This document shows, piece by piece, positions 1-10,400 of a stretch of 64,000 nucleotides of DNA (the stretch's first letter is position 1; every line of letters starts with the position of its first letter). Location of the stretch: the NCBI GenBank assembly GCA_032716605.1, contig CM064509.1, positions 39,962,924-40,026,923 on the forward strand, read 5' to 3'. Origin of the DNA: Paralithodes platypus (Eukaryota; Arthropoda; Malacostraca; Decapoda; Lithodidae). The position numbers were made by a program, and so were the translations under genes. Below the pieces are notes generated by a model that searched no databases, had not been told where the DNA came from, and was given only the letters and a program-made list of their open reading frames with translations.

Positions 1-2110
1 GCATTAATGTCTTATTCGAGCTTTTCAAGGATTCTAATTCATTGGAAAAGGTTTCTACTTGAACCCATTTGATCAAAGTTACTTCAGCTGCTTTAAATTC
101 ACGAGCATCAATGTTGTGACCCCTGTTGCAGAGTTGGCCCGTTACTTTAAGCTTGAGATTGGATACATATCGCAATACCCAAGCTACAACTCTGACTAGT
201 TTATTATAGTCACCGAATCTTGCCCACTCTATGATTGGACCCGGTGGCTCTTTTGGTTGGGCTGTAACTGCCACTGTTTCCAGTGGCAGAAGTCCCTCAC
301 CAACAGCCTGCCAAATCGTCCATTCACTTTCATGAAGCAGCCACATTGGACCATGCCACCACAATTCGGACTTCACTAACTGGCTAGCCATTATACCCCT
401 AGTTATGAGATCACTAGGGTTTTCTTTTGTATTTACATAATGATAAGCAACGTCTGGCAAAAGGGCTCTAATCTCATCTACCCTCTTCCGCACATAAACT
501 GGCAGAGACTTCTTGCTATGTATCTAGTTGAGTGCGACCCGACTATCGCACCAAACGTGAACGATTCAATATTTAATTCGCTCTCGTATGCTACGCGTAC
601 ATGTTGCACCAGACGTGCTAATAGCAGCATGGCAGTCAATTCCATTTTAGGGATAGTTACCTTTTTAACCGGGGCTACCTTGGCCCGGGCTGTAACTAAA
701 TGTGCCCCAAATGAAGTAACGCCATATATGGCTACCCCGTATACCGTGGCGCTAGCATCGCAAAACGTGTGTAACGTAACGTCACCGTACGCTGCCACTT
801 TACGAGGTATAGGTTTAGTACATAGGATGGCATACTCATTCAACAACAATGTCCCTTGGTCATTCAGGTCCTCGGGCAAACTGTCATCCCATCGTATTTT
901 ACGTCTCCAAACTTCCTGCATTAGAATCCTAGCTCTTATGGTAACGGGTAATGCTAGACCCAAAGGATCAAAAAATTGCGCAACTTTGCTTAACAGACTT
1001 CTTTTTGTGTGCGCTCCTGTCTGCTGAGCAAAAGACCTTGTTTGAAAAGTTAGTATGTCATGATCAGGTTGCCAGATCATCCCCAAATTTCTGGACTTTT
1101 CCTGGTTAAGATATGCCGTACCATCCACCTGTATCAAACACTGAAGATCTTCACTATTAGTAACCCACTCGCGGAGAAATAGATGTGCATCCGCAAACAA
1201 TCTGCGTGCTTGCCAGTATGTATATAACAAGTCATCCTGACTATTGCTAGAACCCTGCAAATTGTCTATATATAATCCGCGAGATAGTTTACTTGTGTCC
1301 TCATGAGTGTCAGCTAGATGTTTTCTGATTGTGGCATTTAACAAAAACTGTGTACACGTGGCCCCAAAGAGTACAACCCGGAAACGGTATATTATGACCG
1401 GACTTTCAGAGTCGCTAATGTCGCTGAACCAAAGAAAGCGGGTAACATCTCTATCTTCCTCCTTTAGCTTGACCATCAAGAATGCTTTCTCGATGTCACT
1501 GGTATAGGCGTACTTCCCCAGCCTAAACCGCAATAGATGTTGGGACAGGTCCGACACCATGGACGGACCTGTCAACAGGCAGTTGACTGGTTTGTTGACC
1601 TTGATGGGCAGAGCAGTCATACACCACCCGTATCGGTGTGGTGACGCTGTCTTTTCTTACCCCATGATGGGCCAGATAGTGAACCCTACCCTTCTTAATC
1701 GGTTCCTTGACATCGACTCTCTCAATAAAGCCCCTATCTTCATAACTCCGAAATACATCGTCATACGCCTGGCGCGTGCTCGGTTCGTTAGACAATTTCC
1801 GCTGCAATGCACGCAAGCGACCTAATGCCAAACCATAGTTGGTAGGCAGGCTTATCTCACTGTTCTTCCAGGGTAAACTAACTTTATATTGCTTGTCTGA
1901 GGCACAGTAGCTCACAGACTCGTCAAACCTTTGTAGCGCAACTTCCGAGTCATAATCAGTCTCCATAGGATTAATGCCTATGTGATCCAATCTCCACAGT
2001 CGTTCCAGGTCAAACTCGGCAGCTATCTTAGGGTCACTAGGTTGGGAATCCTCCCTTCCCAACTCCTCTGCTGCGGTTACATTGACTCTATATATCGAGA
2101 CCGTGTCGAC
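1..2110 (-). mobile_element. BEL/Pao-type retroelement pol fragment (copy 1), degenerate, cut by window edge
   Basis: Reading leftwards, the block 2062-1523 carries a FDLERLWRLDHIG-type segment and the start of reverse transcriptase (HHGV, then TTPIRVVYDCSA). A frameshift around 1540-1620 moves the rest into a second frame (1620-478) with the palm region, a Peptidase_A17-like stretch (KVAQFFDPLG) and an RNase H-like start (TFCDAS). Below 478 the strand stays readable to base 1 with the NPSDLITRG and LWWHGP signatures usual in BEL/Pao pol. The catalytic YxDD box near 1260-1275 reads YIDN, so the second aspartate is lost. The gag, protease and LTR parts are not visible. I see a frameshifted dead copy; the family assignment rests on remembered motif order. 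Confidence 0.85.
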
Positions 2111-2164
2111 CAGGACCTTTGACTGTGTACCTTTGACTGTGCACCTTTCCGCTCATGCAATATC

Positions 2165-3770
2165 CAAATTTACTGTATATTGTACATATGGGGGCATTTA
2201 AATGACATACAGATACCTTCTATTGACGGGGAGATCACTTTGCTTTTGGGTAACAATGTACCAGATGCCTACACACCTTTAGATGTTAAAACTGGTCCTA
2301 GAGGTAGTCCTCATGCCGTCAGAACATTACTGGGTTGGGTAGTTTGGAACTTGGTGAGAAGTGATGAGCTAGGTAATCCATCTGTCAACAAGGTTGATGT
2401 ACTAGCTATTCAGGAACAGGAACACCTTAGATACTTGGATAGTGTAGTCAGAGATGCATTTGATGTAGACTTTCCTGAGAGAACGATAGATGATAGGGGA
2501 GAGTACTCTAGAGAAGATGAAAGTTTTTTGAGGAAAACTAGTAATTCCATCAAATTTAAAGATGGTCACTACGAAATAGGTCTTCCCTTTCGTGATGATA
2601 AGGTTTCACTTCCTGATAACCATGGCTATGCACTAAAGAGACTCAAGAGCTTGGAGAAGCGTTTGAATAGAGATTCTGGGTTTGCTTATGATTATGTGTG
2701 TTTCATGAACAAGATCATAGATAGAGGCTATGCTGAGATAGTTCCTCAAGAGGAAATAGACAGGAGTGATGGCAAGTCATGGTATATACCACATCATGGT
2801 GTATATCATCAGAGGAAGAAAAAGATTCGGGTAGTGTTTGATTGTGCAGCAACTTATTGTGGAAAAGTAAACTAGGATGGGATGAAGAAATAAAGGAGGA
2901 AGAACTCATCAGTTGGAAGAGGTGGTTATCTAGTATACCTTATTTGGAGAACCTTCATGTAAGCAGATGTTATGTGCCACTAGGAATGAAAGTATCTACG
3001 TATCAGATTCACAGTTTCTCTGATGCTAGTGAAAAGGGATATGGTGCTGCAGTATATCTGAGAGCTGAAGATGAACATGGACACGTTCACTGCTGCCTGA
3101 TGATCGGGAAGTCAAAAGTTGCTCCCATAAAACGATTGACTATTCCTAGAATGGAACTAGCAGCTGCAACACTGGCTACACGCATAACCAACAGAATCTG
3201 CAAGATAGTTGAATATACGATTGCTGATGTATATTTTTGGTATGACAGTACTGCAATCTTGCATTCCATACACAATGAAACTACCCGCTTCCGCACATTT
3301 GTTGCAAACAGACTTGTAGTTATTCATGAAGGGTCAAGCCAGAGCAATGGAGGTATGTAGACAGCAAGAATAATCCAGCTGATGCAGCATCAAGAGGCCT
3401 TTATGCTAGTGACAAGCGAGAATCAGGCCAACTGTGGTTCAATGGTCCAGATTTTCTGAAGAGACCAGCTACTGAATGGCCTAAAGATTGTATGAGCAAA
3501 CTATCAACTACGGCTACATTTCCAGAGAACACTGTCAACTCTGTTACTGTCGAGAACGAGCCTACTCATTGGGATGAATTGTTCTCTCGCATCTACAGCT
3601 GGACTAAATTAAAGAGAGTAGTAGGATGGGTGATAAAGGCATTGAAAGTCATGAAGCAAAAGCCAGCAATGGCAAAATCTAAAGTCGTTGAGAAAGAAAC
3701 GTTGGGTAAAGGACTTAGTTTAGAGATACTCAGTAAGGCTGAAGAAGTAATTTGTTGCTATGTCTCATAC
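2165..3770 (+). mobile_element. BEL/Pao-type retroelement pol fragment (copy 2), internally deleted
   Basis: A different BEL/Pao copy on the opposite strand, head to head with copy 1. 2180-2875 has the aspartic-protease-like end (LLLGNNVPDAYTPL, GSPHAVRTLLGW) and the start of reverse transcriptase (VVFDCAATY). The RT palm is missing: 2855-2880 jumps straight to the A17/RNase H region (WKRWLSSI, SFSDASEKGYGAAVY, VAPIKRLTIPRMELAA) at 2870-3360. A frameshift near 3350 leads to a third block with NPADAASRGLY, ending about 3765. No YxDD box exists in this copy, so it cannot be autonomous. Confidence 0.85.
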
Positions 3771-3782
3771 CCCCCATGCGCA

Positions 3783-3856
3783 CTTCAGAGGTTAAGAGGA
3801 TCGTCGCCTTTGCCCACCAAAACCTCTTAAGAGTGTTCTTGCCGTTCCCGGGTTAA
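3783..3856. mobile_element. Fragment of a TTAA-type MITE end
   Basis: The segment from AGAGGTTAAGAGG through AAAACCTCTTAAGAG to GGGTTAAG resembles the right end of the 616-bp MITE at 49404-50019. Only this end is present, against the broken tail of the BEL/Pao copy. Confidence 0.45.
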
Positions 3857-3905
3857 GCCATGTTTTTTAGAAGTTATCTGTATTTTCTTAAATTACATTC
3901 TTCCT

Positions 3906-3995
3906 TCTGTGGGGGCACTCGGTTATGGCCTTGGCCTTGCTTGAGACCTTGGGGCTGTTCGGTCAGACAGCCTGGGGAACAACAACAACTATACT
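3906..3995 (+). mobile_element. (CAA)n-tailed SINE, 3' fragment
   Basis: The last ~90 bp of the SINE seen in full at 5357-5905: GGGGGCACTCGGTTATGGCC through GGGGCTGTTCGG to a short (CAA) tail. It is 5'-truncated. Confidence 0.75.
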
Positions 3996-4200
3996 ACAAG
4001 CTCACTATTGCTCGCTTGGAAAAAAATTGACACCTAAATTGCACGAAAGATCATAATATTGACAAAGAAATGGAGCAAAAGGTCTTCTTAAAATCTCCAA
4101 ACTAATGGGGCAAACGACTAAAAATGTCATAACTAGTGGGGCTAAACATGAGGGAGAAAGGGGCCGACAAAAGCCAACCATCCCGCCTAAAATATTTCCC
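3996..4200. mobile_element. Partial MITE of the GGGGAGAT family
   Basis: Half of the element seen complete at 37943-38310. It shares AAAAAAATTGACACCTAAAT, CTAATGGGGCAAACG and AACATGAGGGAGAAAG. The left arm is missing. It lies in the third known intron of the TMEM209-like gene, just past the exon 3 donor. Confidence 0.6.
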
Positions 4201-4216
4201 CTTAGACATACAGTAC

Positions 4217-4459
4217 CTGGACTAGGTATAGGTGAAGTCTGGGCTCTCAGGGAGGTGTAGAGAGGCGAGACAGGGGATGAGTGGTGGTGGGGGTGGTGGT
4301 GGGGGGATAGACTCGCCCACAGTCCCGGCGGTGACACAGACGCCGGGGGGGTGGAAGGGGTGCGTAAGGTGGCGTTGAACAGTGAGGACAGAGGGATGCT
4401 CTTGTCAGCCACGGGGGTTGAGGTAGCTTTCTTCGGAGTGGCAGACTTGAACCCAATAT
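4217..4459 (-). CDS. TMEM209-like exon 3 (Ser/Pro/His-rich linker)
   Basis: The acceptor ...ATTATTACAG ends at 4460. The exon completes an Asp codon and reads IGFKSATPKKATSTPVADKS, then a Pro/Ser stretch with HHHPHHH, to PIPSP. It ends one base into a codon at 4217 before donor GTACTG. The (TTA)n tract of the acceptor is the tail of an adjoining SINE. Confidence 0.65.
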
Positions 4460-7400
4460 CTGTAATAATAATAATAATTAATTAACGTCTGCTTACTTAC
4501 ATAGCGCCCTTATCTCCTCCTTCAAGGATTCACAAGCACTTGAACACATTAATCAACAAGAGACCATTACCTATCTCCCATCCAATCACTCATAGATAAC
4601 ACGCAGCTGCAGGCACGACCTCCCAAAATCCATCCTTCTGAATCCTCCCTTCCTCGCGAGGACAGAGTCCACCTGGCCAGGCTGAGATGCGGACACCATC
4701 CAGCTCTTCTGAGCTATCAGAAGAGACTGGATGACTCCATCGTCGACACCTGCCCGGGATGTAACACAGCACCCGTACCATTAAACACATCATAGAAGAC
4801 TGCATTTCACACAACCACTTACACCTTAATCAAAACCAGTCCCCGTACCATTAAACACATCATAGAAGACTGCATTTCACACAACCACTTACACCAACAA
4901 CATAATCTACACACATTGAGAGCTCTGTGGGAAACCCCGATCGTGGCCGTGGCCTTCCTTAAGGACTCGGGGCTGTTCGGCCAGGCAGCTTAGGGAACAA
5001 CAACAACCTATCTCCCTTGCTCAAGGGGAGACGGTACCCCCGACTATATCTCAGAAAAACTTTTCAACCTATGCGAGGAATTAATCTGAGTCTCCTGGGT
5101 TGTAGGCAGGCACAATACTGTATATACTGAGCTAGCCGATGACTGTAAAGATAATAATTATTATTAATCTATCGCTTATTTAAAGTTTTAATGCAACAAG
5201 AGCCACATTTGTAATTTTTGCATGGTCAAATTTCAATAATATTACTGTGAAGTTAACCAGGCGCGGAACACATGTTACCAGAGGATCTGCTTAATATCCC
5301 CCTCCAAAATACAATATATATGTTCAAAGATTTAAGATACATGAATGCACATGTGAGGTGGGCGGGTGCCCAACCCCGAAAGGGGTTGAAATAGGGGAGC
5401 TATCCCCCCGCCAAAGGCGGCTTTCTAGGGCCGTTCCTAGCTGATGCCGAGAGGATTGGGTTCTAGTCATGTGGTGATGGGCTGGTCTATCAGAGTGAGA
5501 ACTGAGCAATCTCTGCCATACCCATAGCTTACTCTGACTGTTCCGTTTACTTATATATTTTCTAGATCTCAAGTGACGGCGTCTCTTCCGTGGATTGACC
5601 TCCCAATCTCCCAACCTAGAGGTTGGCAGATTGGAAGCCAAAGCGTCACATTTTTCCTTTGACCCTCAACTTTCTCTTCATAATTGCTGAGGGGAACAGG
5701 GCCCTGGGTGGGGCTTTGGTTTCCCGGGCGTTTCCGCACCCTCCTTAGCTCCCCGCCATGGAGTGGCTTCGGTCACCCAGGCTTTATTGTGGTAGCAGGG
5801 AGGGTTCTGTGGGGGCGCTCAGTTATGGCCTTGGCCTTGCTTGGGGCCTTGGGGCTGTTCGGCCAGGCAACCTGGGGAACAGCAACAACAACAACAACTC
5901 TCAGTAATGGAATGAAAAAGGGAAATCTCCAACAGCAACACAGCAGTTATTTGGGAGCTACCGGCTAGTTTGGAATAGTGTGGTAACAGCAGCCTTCTAT
6001 GGGGCCACTGCTTAGGTAGTTTGCCCTTACACCTACTATGATTACCACTAACGAAGTCAAACCGTTACCGGTACCAAGGTAAATACCGGAAACCATTTGT
6101 CTCTCACTTTATGCAGAGCTGCATTAGTTAACATGAAAGAATTGGACACCAACCATCTACAGTAAAAGTCCGTTAATCCGACGACCGATGATTCGAATCT
6201 CCCAATAGTCTGAATTTTTCAATTTGAGGCCAAATCCGAATTCACCCGATGGTCCGAATTTCAAGAAGTCCCAAAGTCCCCTTTTTGAGGCATTAGGCCA
6301 CTCAAATGACACATAATCCATTGTCATTGTAGCCTATTATCTACTTCAAAACACCGCATTTTCTGCAAGCGCATTCAGTCTTGAGCTTGAAAACGCACCT
6401 TTCAAGAAGTCCCAAAGTCCCCTTTTTGAGGCATTAGGCCACTCAAATGACACATAATGGAGCACACACATATCATATGTTCATGAATTCACTTTAAAAG
6501 TTTACCATTGTCATTGTAGCCTATTATCTACTTCAAAACATTCAGATTAATGGTCAAAGGAAGCTACTGATATAATCGTAAACACCTTCGTCTTCTTCTT
6601 CTTCCACATCGTCTGCTAGAGAGTTTGTTTTGCTCTTGAACGCATCCTTGGGACGCTCCGATGCGCTACTGGCTTGCACCGCATTTTCTGCAAGCGCATT
6701 CAGTCTTGAGCTTGAAAACGCACCTTTGGACGTATTAGTCTTGAGCTTGAAAACGCACCTTTGGATGTTCCGATACGCTACTATTTATAGTTCAGTGATC
6801 GGAGCATCCCAAGGGTGCTTTCAAGACAACAAGACAAGGGTGCTTTCAATACAATATAATATAACAGAGCACGTCACAAAAGGAAAATCACAAAAGGAAA
6901 ATTACAAGAACCTCTCAGGGAAGTGCCGTTGTTAAGGCATTACTTCCCGAACCACATCTGATCTTCAAGAGCAAGACAAACTCGCTAGTAGACGGAAGAA
7001 GAAGAAGACGTTTATATCAGCAGATTCCTTTGACCATTAATCTGAATGTTTTGAAGTAGATAATAGGCTACAATGACAATGGTAAACTTTTAAAGTGAAT
7101 TCATGAACATATGATATGTGTGTGCTCCATTATGTGTCATTTGAGTGGCCTAATGCCTCAATGTTTTCGTCATACACAGGTTCATAGGGGTAAAGTCCGA
7201 TAATCCGAAAAATCCACTAATCCGAACGAGAGCCGGTCCGCTGCCCTTCGGATTAACGGAAGTTTACTGTAATAGATAAATAGATAGCTAGATAGTTTAT
7301 TGACCACAACATTACATTGGTTTAAAAAATATTGTCATATAATAGTCCCTGTAGTCCATCAACAATAAATATCGTGAATACCAAACCAAGAGAAACAAAT

Positions 7401-10400
7401 CATGTAACACACAAAAAAATCCTAATTTCTATAATCATCACGAATATGGGCACAGCATATCTAAGCATAAAGACATAAAAATTCATGAATAATTCGGCAT
7501 ACTTCTTTGTCTGTGAATTACTCTGAAAATAAACATTCTAATGTAGGCTACTGATATCATATACTCTACGCAATGGTGATGGGTGGCAGACATGGAGCAA
7601 AAGTGTAAAATTTTTCCTTTACCCCTCAACTTTCCCATCATAATTGCTGAGGGGCACAGGGCCTTGGGTGGGGATTTGGTTTCCAAAGCGTTTCCGCACC
7701 CTCCTCAGCTCCTCGCCTTGGAATGGCTTCGGTCACCTGGGCTTTATTAATGGTAAGCAGGGAGGGTTCTGTGGGGACGCTCGGCCAGACAGCCTGGGGA
7801 ACAACAACTCTACGCAATCTACTGGTAATGGGACAGTCTTGTATAACATGTCTCTCTGTCTGAATCGCTCCACAACTACACAACCGTTCCTCAACCGGGA
7901 GACGGCCATGTACCAGTTTCTATTACACAAAACAAGAAGGGTTATTAGCAATTACTTGTTGTTGTTGTTTCCCAGGCTGTCTGGCCGAACAGCCCCAAGG
8001 TCCCGAGCAAGGCCAAGGCCATAAACGAGCGCCCCCCACAAAACCCTCCCTGCTTACCACTAACAAAGCCCGGGTGACCGAAGACACTCCAAGGCAGGGA
8101 GCGGAAACGCCCGGGAAACCAAAGTCCCACCCAAGGCCCTGTGCCCCTCAGCAATTATGAAGGGAAAGTTGAGGGGCAAGGGAAAAATGTAACGCTTTGG
8201 CTCCCAATCTGCCAACTTCTAGGTTGGCAGTAGAGAGGTCAATCCACGGAAATTACGCCGTCACTTGAGATCTAGAAAATATATAAGTAAAAGGAACAGT
8301 CAGAGTAAGCTATGGGTATGGCAGAGATCGCTCAGCTCTCACTCTGATAGACCAGCCCATCACCAATTACTTGTTGCTGTATCTGCCAATTGAGAATGCT
8401 AAGAATGTGTTAAGCGTCCATATCAGTTTTGCCTTTTGAACCTTCACTCACAAAAAAAGTATAATATAATAAAATATATAATTATAATACAGTACACAAA
8501 TAAATATTAAAAATGAGAGACACACATACCAGCAGGTGGTTAAACAATTTGGTTTTAAGACTGGAATGAATATGAGAAGGAAAACAGGAAAACATTATGT
8601 GAAATATTATTGTCAGGCCATTTAACCCTTTGAGTACCAGCGACGTGTGTTATATTTTATTCTAACTATATTTAGACGATATTATGCAGCTAGGGAAAGA
8701 TCTATGGTAGTAAAAAGGGTTGGTTGAGATATTTTGAAGCCATATTATTGCTAGAGGTCCTTCCTAAGCTTAACAAAATTGTCTAATAGTTGCCAGAATA
8801 TGATGAAAAGGACGTCCCTGGTACTGTACGGGTTAATCACTCCAAAAACATGCTGTAATAAGAATTACAGTACATACAGGTATATAAGGCATAAAATTAA
8901 CTGTATATTTAGTATTAATGACTAAAAGAAAGGGAATGAGTCGTAGGATTGTTATAAAGAATCTTGTTTGCCAGCCTCCATACCAGTATCATTGATGGCC
9001 AATAGTGTACGCTGGCGGTCAGTGACTTCAACGGGGGTGAGAGAGAAGGACGAAACCCACTCCACCAAGAGTTTGAAGAGGATCCCCCCGAACCCCCCAC
9101 ACACCGTTGCCACAGCCCACCACCACAACACCCCACGACTGCTCAGTCTCCCATCATTACGCCTGAAAAATAAAATGTCAAGATCTCACTAACTCACACT
9201 TACATCACATCCAAGCAGATGGTCACCCATATACTGTACAGTAGATTTAAAAATATATATATATATATTCTGTATAAGGGAGTACTGTACAGCAGCTTTG
9301 TCCTGTGGGCTTACACAATTTAGTTCTGTACAGTACTGTAGTAGGAAACCAGACATCTTTCCTGATTTTTCAATTGCCCAATGAACACCAATTTCATGTT
9401 TTAGCCCCACCTGGCCCCCTTTCAACCTACGCGCCACTCCATTTCTAGGGGTTTGCCATGTAGGTCTGTGACAAGGTTGTGTAATGTCACCTTACCTTAG
9501 GTTACCTTCATGGTTGTTTAATGTATATATGGATACACCATACACCAGGGAGATGAAAATTATAACTATGGGTAGAGGATTGGGTTTAGTAGGAAAGAAT
9601 GGTAGAGATTGGGAGATGAACCAGTTGCTGTTTGCTGATGACAGCGTTGGTGGCGGATTCTGAGGAGAAACTGCAGCGAGTAGTCAAAGAGTTTGGTGTG
9701 GTATGTGGGAGGAGGAAGCTGAGGGTGAACGTCAATATAAGTAAAGTGATGGTGTGTAATAGAGGTGCTCGTAGGGTGAATCTAGATGTGCGGCTGGATG
9801 GGAAAATACTGGAACAAGTAGTGTTTTAAATATCTAGGAGGAGTGATAAGCAGGAACGGAGGTAAAACAGAGAGTACCGGTATGTGAACGAAAGAAAGTT
9901 TTCGGAGCAATGGGAAATATGTGGAAGGTGAGAAATCTTGGAATGAAAGCTAAAAGTGCAATGTATCAATGGATAATTGTAAACAGTGATGTATGGGTCT
10001 GAGACATGGGCTCTGAAGGCAAAAGAGAGAAGAATGCTAGACGTGATGGAGATGAGCTGCTTGAGGAGTATATGTGGAGTGATTGTAGAGACAGATTGAG
10101 GAATGAAGAGGTACGTAGAAGAGTGAGACAGCTCAGGAACATTTGTCAGCCAGAGTGGACAGAAGGGTGCTGTGCTGGTATGGACATATTGAGCGAATGG
10201 GAGATGAAAGGCTTACAAAGACAGTATATGAGTCAGATACAAGGGGATGTAGAGGGGTAGGAAGACCTTCGTTGAGATGGAGGGATTGTGTAGTACAAGC
10301 ATTGGAAGATAGAAACATGGTAAAGAAAAGTGGTACTGTATCAAAATTGCTCCAGTTCGACACCCTGTATACATACAGTCTTATAACTTTGTACATTCAT

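Noticed and set aside
440..1027. 195-residue plus-strand ORF
   Set aside because: Antisense shadow of the BEL/Pao pol frame on the minus strand.
3974..4250. Continuation of the exon 3 frame beyond 4217 on the minus strand
   Set aside because: The frame stays open by chance into a MITE; the GTACTG donor after PIPSP and the repeat sequence argue for splicing.
5684..5968. ORFs starting [11 protein letters not shown], repeated at several places
   Set aside because: They lie in the (CAA)n-tailed SINE, occur in several frames and both strands, and differ by frameshifts between copies. They reflect repeated DNA, not a gene.
7733..7951. Minus-strand 72-residue ORF
   Set aside because: Spans the junction between a SINE copy and unrelated intron sequence.
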